A stretch of DNA of 64,000 bases from Terasakiella pusilla DSM 6293. Its GTDB lineage: Bacteria > Pseudomonadota > Alphaproteobacteria > Rhodospirillales > Terasakiellaceae. Both the position numbers and the translations under genes were made by a program. Shown here one piece after another: positions 17,677 through 25,519 of the stretch. The DNA lies in NCBI RefSeq assembly GCF_000688235.1, contig NZ_JHYO01000006.1, positions 1 to 64,000 of the forward strand. The letters run 5' to 3'. The first letter of the stretch is position 1. Each line of letters opens with the position of its first letter. Below the pieces are notes generated by a model that saw only the letters and a program-made list of their open reading frames with translations, ran no database searches and was not told where the DNA came from.

Positions 17677-18965
17677 GTTCCCTTTTTGAAGATCAGGCGC
17701 CACGCCCCCTTGCAGACAGTTTGCGCCCTCATAGTCTGAGCGAGGTGATCGGTCAGGATCATTTACTGGCCGAAGATTGTCCCATCGGGCGAATGGTCAA
17801 AAACGGCGGGCGCTTGACTTCCATGATCCTGTGGGGACCACCGGGGTGTGGCAAGACGACCATTGCCCGCTTGCTTGCGGATCAGACGGATTTGTACTTT
17901 GAACCTTTGTCGGCGATTTTCTCCGGTGTTGCGGACTTGAAGAAGGTCTTTAAGGATGCGAAGGCCAGACGGGAAGGCGGGCAGGGGACCTTGTTGTTTA
18001 TCGACGAGATCCACCGCTTTAACCGTGCCCAACAGGATGGCTTTTTGCCGTTTGTGGAAGATGGCACCGTGGTCCTTGTCGGCGCGACCACCGAAAATCC
18101 CTCCTTTGAGCTAAACGCCGCGTTAATGTCGCGCTGTCGGGTGATGGTGCTCAACCGGTTATCGGATGAGGCATTGGACGGTTTGCTTGGTCGTGCTGAA
18201 GCGTTGAAGCAGCGGCCCTTACCGGTGGATACGGATGCACGCGCAGCCCTGCGCGCCATGGCGGACGGGGACGGACGTTATCTGCTGAATATGGTGGAAG
18301 CTGTCTATGAAATCCCGGACGGGCAGGTGTTGGATAGCGCAAGCCTAAGTCAGGTCGTTCAAAAACGCATGCCGCTCTATGATAAATCGCAAGAAGGGCA
18401 CTATAACCTGATCTCGGCTTTTCAGAAATCCCTGCGCGGCAGTGATGCGGATGCGGCGCTTTATTGGTTTGCCCGCATGCTAGATGGTGGGGAAGACCCG
18501 AAATATATCGCCAGACGGTTGTTGATCACGTCTGTGGAAGATGTGGGCACGGCTGATCCGAATGCCATGACACAAGCATTACAGGCCTGGGAAAGTTATG
18601 AGCGTTTGGGCAGTCCGCAAGGGGAATATGCCTTGGCACAAGCCGTGGTCTATGTGGCAACGGCGCCTAAGTCCAACGCGTCTTACATGGCTTATAAAGC
18701 GGCGCGCGATGCGGCAAAACGCACAGGTTCGGTGATGCCGCCGAAACATATTTTAAATGCCCCGACCAAGATGATGAAAGACATCGGCTATGGTGAGGGC
18801 TATCAGTATGATCATGATGCTGAGGACGGCTTTTCCGGTCAGGATTTCTTCCCCGAAGAATTGGGGCGGGTGCCGTTTTACCAACCCAAAGAGCGTGGGT
18901 TTGAACGTGAACTGTCCAAACGCCAAGCTTATTGGGCCAAATTGCGTAAAGAGAAAAACGGTTAG
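17673..18965 (+). CDS. rarA: Replication-associated recombination protein A (AAA+ ATPase)
   Basis: RarA (MgsA), 430 aa, is a clamp-loader-related ATPase that acts at stalled replication forks. Walker A is WGPPGCGKTTIARLLA at about 51-66, Walker B LLFIDEIHRFNRAQQD, and sensor 1 GATTENPSFE. The C-terminal part has the conserved tetramerisation region with ALYWFARMLDGGEDPKYIARR. Translation is probably coupled to the protease gene (ATGA overlap). The stop overlaps by 4 bases the stop of the convergent channel gene. Confidence 0.95.
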   Translation: MSSLFEDQAPRPLADSLRPHSLSEVIGQDHLLAEDCPIGRMVKNGGRLTSMILWGPPGCGKTTIARLLADQTDLYFEPLSAIFSGVADLKKVFKDAKARREGGQGTLLFIDEIHRFNRAQQDGFLPFVEDGTVVLVGATTENPSFELNAALMSRCRVMVLNRLSDEALDGLLGRAEALKQRPLPVDTDARAALRAMADGDGRYLLNMVEAVYEIPDGQVLDSASLSQVVQKRMPLYDKSQEGHYNLISAFQKSLRGSDADAALYWFARMLDGGEDPKYIARRLLITSVEDVGTADPNAMTQALQAWESYERLGSPQGEYALAQAVVYVATAPKSNASYMAYKAARDAAKRTGSVMPPKHILNAPTKMMKDIGYGEGYQYDHDAEDGFSGQDFFPEELGRVPFYQPKERGFERELSKRQAYWAKLRKEKNG

Positions 18966-19768
18966 TTTTTCGCGTCTTTGATCATTTCTTTCAGTTCGCG
19001 TAGCTCGTCACGCAGATTAACAATTTCGATACGCAGGTTTTCACGCTCGCCATGGGCTGTGGCTTCAGCTTCGCTGGCTTCGGCACTATGTTGGCTTTGC
19101 ATGGCATCCACGATCACACCGATAAACAGGTTGATGACTGCAAAGCTGGTGATCAAGATGAAGGGGACAAAGAACATCCAGGCTTCTGGGTGGACGTCCA
19201 TCACCGGGCGCACAATGCCCATAGACCAGCTTTCCAGTGTCATGATCTGGAACAGGGTATACATGGAGGAGCCAATATCGCCAAACCATTGAGAGAAGGT
19301 TTGTGAATAGAAATTGGTTGCAAGGACGGCGGAGACATAAAAGATCAGGGTAATCAAGCCGATGATCGAGAACATGCCCGGAATGGCGGTGATCAAAGCC
19401 TGAATAACCGAGCGCATTTGGGGAACCACGGACATCAGGCGTAAGACCCGCAAAATCCGCAAGGAACGCAGGACTGACAAGCTGCCGGATGCGGGAACAA
19501 GCGCAATACCGACGATCAGGAAATCAAAGATATTCCAGCCATCTTTAAAAAAGCCAAAGCCGCGCCCGTAGAGTTTCAGGAGAATTTCTACGACGAAAAT
19601 GCCGAGGGCCAACTTGTCCAGAGTAAGCAGGACCGGACCATAGCTATCCATTAGGGAAGTGGAGGTTTCCAGCCCCAGTGTGATTGCATTGATGATAATA
19701 ACGGCGGTGATGAAGTATTGGACGTTGCGGCTTTCAATCCATGTCAGAAGAGACGTGCGCAGGCTCAT
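18962..19768 (-). CDS. Voltage-gated sodium channel, NavAb/NaChBac type
   Basis: A 268-aa single-domain channel expected to form homotetramers in the inner membrane. Six transmembrane helices fit the sequence. The voltage sensor S4 has arginines at 101, 104, 107 and 110, every third residue. The selectivity filter is TLESWSM at 177-183, the same as in the structurally known NavAb, which indicates Na+ over Ca2+. S6 (about 199-223) holds FAVINLFIGVIVDAM with the conserved Asn. A C-terminal coiled coil (about 228-266) follows, as in the family. It probably links membrane potential to motility or pH balance in a marine cell (inference). It is convergent with rarA. Confidence 0.93.
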   Translation of the reverse strand: MSLRTSLLTWIESRNVQYFITAVIIINAITLGLETSTSLMDSYGPVLLTLDKLALGIFVVEILLKLYGRGFGFFKDGWNIFDFLIVGIALVPASGSLSVLRSLRILRVLRLMSVVPQMRSVIQALITAIPGMFSIIGLITLIFYVSAVLATNFYSQTFSQWFGDIGSSMYTLFQIMTLESWSMGIVRPVMDVHPEAWMFFVPFILITSFAVINLFIGVIVDAMQSQHSAEASEAEATAHGERENLRIEIVNLRDELRELKEMIKDAKN

Positions 19769-19946
19769 GTTGTGGTTTCCAAAAGAAGAGTGAATATCTA
19801 GAAGTAATAGTCTTATCGGGGCATTTCTTCAAGGTGTTCCGAGAGGTGATGTTTATCCGTGTTGCCTCTTGATTTGACGATCATCAATCCAAAGATGAAA
19901 AAGGAAGGACCGTATACCTTTTGTGATAATATAGAAGAGGCCACGA

Positions 19947-20660
19947 ATGCAGAGACGCTGGAGTATTTTGTTTTTTCTGATCCTTTTCACACTCCCTCAG
20001 ATTGGATACAGTCGGGAGAAAGTCAGGGTTGTGAGTTTGGAATGGCCGCCATATACGGGGGAGCGGTTGCCAGAACAGGGGACTTCTATCAAACTCATTC
20101 GACAGGCTTTTGACGCGGCGGGCTTAGAGCTGGAGATAACATTTGAGCCGTGGAACCGGGCCTTGTTTTCTTTTCACTCCGGTGAGTTTGATGCGGTCGC
20201 ACCAGTCTATTCAAGCCGGGGAAAGGAAAGTTCTTGTTTGATTTCCAAGCCTTTTCAGGTCAGTCCCCTTGGATTTATCGTTTTAAAACCAAACGAATAT
20301 AAGTGGTCTAAGCTCGAGGATCTGGCAGAATTTCATATTGGCATCGTAAATGGGTATTCCAATACGTGGGCGTTTGATGAGTTGGTTGCGCGTAAAGTGT
20401 TGACGGTCGACGTTGCAAATGATGATCGGACGAATATTTTAAAGGTTGCCTGGATGCGTATACCGCTGGCGATTATGGACCGGAATGTTTTTCAATATCT
20501 GATGGCGCATGACAAGCGTTTAAAATCAGCGGCGAATGACGTGGGCTTCAATCCGCAAATTTTAGGAGAACAAGAATTGTTCCTGTGCTTTCAACCGACA
20601 CAAAAAGGGGCTCGGTTAAAGGCGTTGTTTGACGAACAGGTAACAAAACTCTTTAAGTAA
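19947..20660 (+). CDS. Periplasmic solute-binding protein, family 3 type
   Basis: A 237-aa protein with signal peptide (first 22 residues, ending IGYS) and the bilobed fold of amino-acid-type binding proteins: VRVVSLEWPPYTGE, AGLELEITFEPWNRAL and GEFDAVAPVYSS are typical. No permease or ATPase gene lies next to it, so it may work as a solitary sensor or with a distant transporter. GAGG before the ATG supports the start. Related family members act as periplasmic sensors in marine and aquatic proteobacteria; the ligand is unknown. Confidence 0.82.
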   Translation: MQRRWSILFFLILFTLPQIGYSREKVRVVSLEWPPYTGERLPEQGTSIKLIRQAFDAAGLELEITFEPWNRALFSFHSGEFDAVAPVYSSRGKESSCLISKPFQVSPLGFIVLKPNEYKWSKLEDLAEFHIGIVNGYSNTWAFDELVARKVLTVDVANDDRTNILKVAWMRIPLAIMDRNVFQYLMAHDKRLKSAANDVGFNPQILGEQELFLCFQPTQKGARLKALFDEQVTKLFK

Positions 20661-20688
20661 GTGAGTGTTTAAGAGTAAATTCATCAGC

Positions 20689-21084
20689 ATGTCAGTTACA
20701 ACACTCATATATGTCGCCTTGGGCGGCGCAATCGGGGCGGTTGGGCGTTTTGCCATTGTCTCGGCGATTGGGCATTGGACTCATATTGTGGGGTCCGGTT
20801 TTCCTTTAGGGACCATGGTGGTGAATATTGTGGGCTCTTTCATGCTTGGCGTGCTGGTGGAATTATCGGCGCTGACATGGTCGCCCAGTCCGGAAATTCG
20901 GGTCATGTTGGTTGTTGGGATGTTGGGGGCGTTTACGACCTTTTCGACCTTCTCTCTGGATATTGTGACCTTGGGGACACGGGGAGAATGGGTGCAGTTA
21001 GCCTTTTATATGGGGTTATCTGTTGCATTGTCGGTCGTGGCACTCTATATGGGCATGCAATCCATCAAAGCTATCTTGCCATAA
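20689..21084 (+). CDS. crcB: Fluoride ion exporter CrcB (Fluc)
   Basis: A 131-aa four-helix membrane protein that forms dimeric fluoride channels. ALGGAIGAVGRFAIV, GTMVVNIVGSFMLGV with the conserved Asn, and GAFTTFSTFSLD with the phenylalanine-rich fluoride path are visible. The frame opens at GTG 20665, but ATG 20689 gives the usual N-terminus. No fluoride riboswitch precedes it; the gap from the upstream gene is only 28 bases. rluC follows after 12 bases. Confidence 0.94.
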   Translation: MSVTTLIYVALGGAIGAVGRFAIVSAIGHWTHIVGSGFPLGTMVVNIVGSFMLGVLVELSALTWSPSPEIRVMLVVGMLGAFTTFSTFSLDIVTLGTRGEWVQLAFYMGLSVALSVVALYMGMQSIKAILP

Positions 21085-21096
21085 GGAACAAGCGCT

Positions 21097-22125
21097 ATGT
21101 CCGCTGTGAAAAATATTACCGTCAGCACCGAGGATGATGATATCCGTTTGGACCGTTGGTTTAAACGCCATTATCCCGAACTGTCTTACGGGCGTCTGGA
21201 AAAGTTGCTGCGTAAAGGACAAGTGCGTTTGGATGGCAAGCGGGTTAAGTCCAAGGATCGCATTGCTGCCGGACAGGTTGTGCGTGTTCCACCGTTTGGT
21301 GATGATGGCGGCATACGCCCGATTGAGAAAAAAGAAGATGAGCATTTGAGCGAGTATGAGATTGAGGAAGTACGTTCCTGGGTTCTCTATCGTGATGAGG
21401 ATGTTATTGTCATCAATAAGCCTGCGGGCCTGCCCACACAGGGCGGCACGGGCATCAAACGTCATCTTGACGGATTGCTGCACGCTTTGAAATTTGAAAA
21501 GACAGAAAAGCCAAAACTGTGCCATCGACTGGATAAAGATACATCCGGTGTTCTTTTGTTAGCACGTAGCGCAAATGTTGCCGCGCAGATGACCAAGGCG
21601 TTTAAGACCAAAGCAGCGCGCAAGCTGTATTGGGCGCTGACCGTCAAAGTTCCCAGCCCGAAAGACGGTAAAGTCTTTCAGCCGATCGCCAAACACCGCG
21701 GCTATAATGGGGAACGTATGGTGATTGATGCCGATGAAGGGCAGGATGCGCGTTCTCTGTATCGCACGATTGAAAGCACGGGTAATGTGGCTGCCTGGGT
21801 TGCCCTAGAACCACGCACGGGTCGTACCCACCAATTGCGCGTTCATTGTGCGTATCTTAAAACCCCTATTCAGGGGGATGGCAAGTATGGTGGACAGGAA
21901 GCGTATCTGACGGGGGATGGCGTGTCTAAAAAGATGCACCTGCACGCGCGTCGTCTTCAAATCCCTTCACCGGATGGGGTTGGTGTCATTGACGTCACCG
22001 CCCCGATGCCGGATCATATGCTCAAGTCTTGGGACTTCTTTGGTTTTGACGTGGATCAGGAAGATGCGGACGAGCTGTTTGATCTGACACAAAAAGTCAC
22101 GGCGACCTACAAACGTCACGACTAA
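21097..22125 (+). CDS. rluC: 23S rRNA pseudouridine synthase, RluC type
   Basis: A 342-aa RluA-family enzyme. An N-terminal S4 RNA-binding domain (RLDRWFKRHYPELSYGRLEK with KGQVRLDGKRVK) precedes the catalytic domain with VINKPAGLPTQGG, the active-site aspartate in HRLDKDTSGVLLLARS, and EPRTGRTHQLRVH. Closest by architecture to RluC (23S positions 955, 2504 and 2580 in E. coli); RluD is the alternative. Two C-terminal stretches extend beyond the standard core. It follows crcB by 12 bases in the same direction. Confidence 0.9.
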   Translation: MSAVKNITVSTEDDDIRLDRWFKRHYPELSYGRLEKLLRKGQVRLDGKRVKSKDRIAAGQVVRVPPFGDDGGIRPIEKKEDEHLSEYEIEEVRSWVLYRDEDVIVINKPAGLPTQGGTGIKRHLDGLLHALKFEKTEKPKLCHRLDKDTSGVLLLARSANVAAQMTKAFKTKAARKLYWALTVKVPSPKDGKVFQPIAKHRGYNGERMVIDADEGQDARSLYRTIESTGNVAAWVALEPRTGRTHQLRVHCAYLKTPIQGDGKYGGQEAYLTGDGVSKKMHLHARRLQIPSPDGVGVIDVTAPMPDHMLKSWDFFGFDVDQEDADELFDLTQKVTATYKRHD

Positions 22126-22128
22126 GGT

Positions 22129-22728
22129 TCAGGCGTAAATATCTAAACGATTTTGACTGAGGAGTGTATCGGCATAGGGGATTGCCCCCGGTGCGGTGTA
22201 ATTCGCCCTCAGTTTCTCTTCCAGCAGGGCAGAGACACTGTTGGGGTCGCTATTGTCTGTTGTGCGGGTTTTATCCTGGCTGGCATCATAAGTCTGCACA
22301 GACCTTTCCCCGCCATCGGCATAGCTGGTTGTTGTCGTCACCCAGCCGCGTTGGGAGACACTGGTTGTAACCTCCACCACTTCCGAACTGACTTGTGCCG
22401 TTGTGCTGTCTTCGATGGTCCTATTGCCGCCTTGAGGGGCCGCGCGTGGGGCATTAATCTCTTGTTCAACTTCGTCGAGGGCGGTTCGCAGGCTGTTGGC
22501 TTCCCGTTCTGTCAGCAGGCCGCGTTGGACGTCGGTTGAGATTTGATCATCAATGGCTTGTCGAATACGGACAGGGTCGGCAAGGGCGGGATCGCCCGCG
22601 CGAACTGGTGCGGCCGTTCTCTCTAGGCTGCGGGTCTGATTTGGCGACAGGGACAATCGATCCGCCCTCGATAAAAGGGGGGATTGCGGTGTGCTAAACA
22701 GGGTGGTGCCTATCGCGTCGAGTGCCAT
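22129..22728 (-). CDS. Uncharacterised protein
   Basis: A 199-aa protein that I do not recognise. It has no signal peptide and no transmembrane helix. Early residues are Ser/Leu/Arg-rich (SPLLSRADRLSLSPNQTR). A middle helix (about 50-95) is charged and could be a coiled coil, with LLTEREANSLRTALDEVEQE. The later part is rich in Thr, Ser and Asp, with TTTTSYADGGERSVQTYD. The composition looks like a secreted or surface-linked low-complexity protein, but no export signal is visible. It is convergent with rluC, whose stop lies 3 bases away. Confidence 0.7.
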   Translation of the reverse strand: MALDAIGTTLFSTPQSPLLSRADRLSLSPNQTRSLERTAAPVRAGDPALADPVRIRQAIDDQISTDVQRGLLTEREANSLRTALDEVEQEINAPRAAPQGGNRTIEDSTTAQVSSEVVEVTTSVSQRGWVTTTTSYADGGERSVQTYDASQDKTRTTDNSDPNSVSALLEEKLRANYTAPGAIPYADTLLSQNRLDIYA

Positions 22729-22863
22729 AACCCTAACAAGACCTATTCCATCATTAAACTTGTAAAACCCGTTGGGCCTTACGTTTGTTCGGATATCCCG
22801 TTACCAAGATTCTTCTTGAATAGACTTTGGGGGTAAACGCCCGTTTCTACGGCGTGCTCACGA

Positions 22864-23139
22864 TTATACCGTTTTTTCCTGAAAAAATCCAGTGGGCAGC
22901 GTTTCTGTCCGCTCCGTCACGGTGACACTGTCGACTTTTGCTGCGCTTGGACCATCCCAGCAGCGTTTGGTCAATTCGTCCACATTACCTGCTTGACCGC
23001 TGACAAGGGCTTCGACGCTACCATCAAGGCGATTGCGGACCCATCCGTTGAGGCCAAGACTTTCTGCTGTCTCGCGGGTCCATGCACGATACCAGACGCC
23101 CTGAACGCGCCCAGTGATTTTTAGATGTACTGTTTTCAT
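22864..23139 (-). CDS. acyP: Acylphosphatase
   Basis: A 91-aa cytoplasmic enzyme that hydrolyses acyl phosphates such as acetyl or carbamoyl phosphate. The catalytic arginine is in GRVQGVWYRAWTRETA and the catalytic asparagine in LNGWVRNRLDGSVEAL, both in the expected order. Length is normal. A terminator separates it from the chemoreceptor gene upstream on the - strand, so it needs its own promoter or readthrough. The A-rich sequence before its start doubles as that terminator's T run. Confidence 0.94.
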   Translation of the reverse strand: MKTVHLKITGRVQGVWYRAWTRETAESLGLNGWVRNRLDGSVEALVSGQAGNVDELTKRCWDGPSAAKVDSVTVTERTETLPTGFFQEKTV

Positions 23140-23140
23140 A

Positions 23141-23177
23141 AAAAAAAGTGGGGTTCCTGTTGAAAGAACCCCACTTT
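23141..23177 (-). terminator. Rho-independent terminator after the hemerythrin chemoreceptor
   Basis: A perfect 12-bp stem (23145-23156 with 23166-23177) has a 9-base loop and a T run on the - strand. It ends the chemoreceptor transcript two bases before the acyP start. Confidence 0.9.
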
Positions 23178-23198
23178 AATGATGATAATCGCTGTCGA

Positions 23199-25295
23199 TC
23201 AAGCTCTGTTTTGCATAAAGTTGGCAAACTTCTTATCGGTTGATCCGATATGTTTTTGCCACAGGCTGGCCAACAGGCCGATCAGTTCAACAGAAGCATA
23301 TTCGCTGGGGGCACTGATGTAATCTTCGTAAGATTTTTCAACGCGTTTGACGAATTCTGCATGTTCTACCTTATGGGCGTCAAGGTCGGGATAGTTGACC
23401 CCCGCCATCACTTGTTCTTCTTCTGCAAAATGCTGGACGGTATAGTCTTTCAGCTCTCGATACATGCCCGATACGACATCAGATTCCTTGCTGCCTTTGA
23501 TCGCTGTGTAGAGAGAGTTGATCCGTTGCAGCATTTCTTTGTGATCGGCATCGACCCTTTCGTTGCCGCAGGACAATTCGTCGGACCATGAGAACAGGGT
23601 TTGTTCGTCCACATCTTCCAACTGAACCTGCTTGAGGAAGCGAGAGACTTGCTCGCGCAGGGTATTAGATTCAGTTTCAAGGTTGTCGGACGTTTGCAGC
23701 AGAACTTTTGCAGACTGATCCACAGACTCAGCAGATCGTTGCACCTGAAGGATAGAGTTTGAAACCTCCTGTGTACCCGCAGAAGCCTGATCCACGTTCA
23801 TGGCAATTTCCTGCGTTGCTGCGCCTTGTTGCTCAACGGCTGACGCAATCATGGAGGAAATATGGTTGATCTCCCCAATGACGCCGGTGATGGAGTGAAT
23901 GGCCTCGACCGAGCGATCCGTGGAGCCTTGAATCTCAGAGATTTGCTTGGTGATATCTTCTGTGGCGCGGGTTGTCTGGTTGGCGAGGTTTTTCACTTCA
24001 CTTGCAACAACCGCAAACCCTTTCCCAGCTTCACCTGCACGCGCGGCCTCGATGGTTGCGTTGAGGGCCAGCAGGTTGGTTTTTTCTGCGATATCGCTGA
24101 TCAGGTTCACAATTTCACCAATTTGCGAGACGGATGCCGCCAGTTCGCCCATCTGTGTAGAGGTCGTCTGGGACTGTTCCACCGCGCGGTTGGTGACTTG
24201 GGACGCCTGATTAACCTGACGGCTAATCTCCCCGATGGAGCTGGAGAGTTCTTCTGCCGCAGCCGCAACGGTTTGGACGTTGGATGTATCTTCTTCCGCT
24301 GCACTGGCAACAGTGGTGGCCTGAAGTTTGGTTTCTTCAGATTGGCTGGATACATCGTTGGAGGCGGTGCGCACAGATGAATCTGCCGCGTTTAAGCCGT
24401 CCAGAACATTGATCATGGTGACTTCAAATTCGCGAATATAGCTGTTGATCAGTTCGCGTTGTTGATCCTTGATTTCCTGATCGCGTTTTTGTGCGCGGGT
24501 CAGTTCTTCCGTTTTGATCATGTTTTCTTTAAAGATCTGGACCGCACTTGCCATAGAGCCGATTTCATCGCCCCGGCCTTGTCCGGCAATTTCTGTCTTT
24601 AAATCCCCAGAGGCGAGTGACGACATGTTGTTTGTCATGGTCAGCAGCGGAACTGAGATATCGCGACCAATAAAGAAGGACACAACAAAAACGACAAAAA
24701 TCACCAAGGCGACAACAGCGCCCAGAACAAGAATTTGATTGAAGAACGCTGTATCGACGTCATCAATATAAATGCCTGATCCGATGGCCCATTGCCAAGG
24801 TGCATAGCCTTTGACAAAGGAGATCTTTTGAACGGGTTTGTCAAAGCCTGCTTTGGGCCAGTGATAACCGACAAAGCCTTCTCCTGTTTTCCCGGCTTCT
24901 GCGAGAAGCTTGAACAAGGGAACACCATTCGGGTCCGTAGTACTGGAAAGATCTTTGCCATTCAGTTGAGGTTGGATGGGATGCATCAATGTGATCGCAT
25001 CAAAATCGATGATAAACAGGTATTCTTCCCCGTCGTAACGCATCGCTTCTAACGATTGCATCGCTAGTTTTTTTGCTTCCTCGACAGGAAGTTGGCCTTG
25101 TTCAGCCCGTTTGGCAAGGTCTTCAACGACACTGTAGGCCGTTTCGACGATGTGTTTGGTTTTGATTTCCCGGTCTTCCATCATAGCTGAGCGGAATTGT
25201 TGCAGACTGATGCCGACAAGCACGATAATCCCTGCAAATGCCACGACCGAGAGCATCAGAATTTTTTTAGATATTGATATATTGTGTAGTGACAT
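23199..25295 (-). CDS. Methyl-accepting chemotaxis protein with Cache and C-terminal hemerythrin domains
   Basis: A 698-aa chemoreceptor. Order: TM1 (about 10-32), periplasmic Cache-type sensor domain with [15 protein letters not shown] and a second half near [13 protein letters not shown]2 (about 190-212), HAMP, MCP signalling domain with the hairpin tip [20 protein letters not shown], then about 130 residues of hemerythrin. The iron ligands fit the bacterial pattern: His in VDADHKEM, His and Glu in [13 protein letters not shown], then HIGSTD. It therefore probably senses oxygen or redox as well as a periplasmic ligand. The start is the ATG preceded by GGAGGGGG; an upstream in-frame start at 25358 is less likely. 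Confidence 0.93.
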   Translation of the reverse strand: MSLHNISISKKILMLSVVAFAGIIVLVGISLQQFRSAMMEDREIKTKHIVETAYSVVEDLAKRAEQGQLPVEEAKKLAMQSLEAMRYDGEEYLFIIDFDAITLMHPIQPQLNGKDLSSTTDPNGVPLFKLLAEAGKTGEGFVGYHWPKAGFDKPVQKISFVKGYAPWQWAIGSGIYIDDVDTAFFNQILVLGAVVALVIFVVFVVSFFIGRDISVPLLTMTNNMSSLASGDLKTEIAGQGRGDEIGSMASAVQIFKENMIKTEELTRAQKRDQEIKDQQRELINSYIREFEVTMINVLDGLNAADSSVRTASNDVSSQSEETKLQATTVASAAEEDTSNVQTVAAAAEELSSSIGEISRQVNQASQVTNRAVEQSQTTSTQMGELAASVSQIGEIVNLISDIAEKTNLLALNATIEAARAGEAGKGFAVVASEVKNLANQTTRATEDITKQISEIQGSTDRSVEAIHSITGVIGEINHISSMIASAVEQQGAATQEIAMNVDQASAGTQEVSNSILQVQRSAESVDQSAKVLLQTSDNLETESNTLREQVSRFLKQVQLEDVDEQTLFSWSDELSCGNERVDADHKEMLQRINSLYTAIKGSKESDVVSGMYRELKDYTVQHFAEEEQVMAGVNYPDLDAHKVEHAEFVKRVEKSYEDYISAPSEYASVELIGLLASLWQKHIGSTDKKFANFMQNRA

Positions 25296-25456
25296 ACTTT
25301 TTATTCCCCCTCCATATGCCTTAGGCAGATACCTAACATGAATTACGCCTGTTGCCATACGAGTAATGACTAGAAGTTGACCAGTTTTTTTTGGTTCTTA
25401 CGTATAGTTACTTAAAGATAGGGTATATGTAGTTGTCTAAGTAATCAATCTTTCAC

Positions 25457-25496
25457 AAAAAAAAAGGGCGGCGAAAATAAATTCACCACCCTTTTT
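25457..25496 (-). terminator. Terminator after pccA
   Basis: AAAAAGGG and CCCTTTTT arms (25461-25468 with 25489-25496), extended by GG/CC and GAA/TTC with mismatches, form a hairpin with nine T on the - strand. It ends the pccB-pccA transcript and isolates the chemoreceptor gene. Confidence 0.85.
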
Positions 25497-25519
25497 AACA
25501 AGCCCTGTTAAAACTTGCG

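Noticed and set aside
20661-20688. Fluoride riboswitch before crcB
   Set aside because: The gap to the upstream gene is too short and lacks the conserved fluoride riboswitch pattern.
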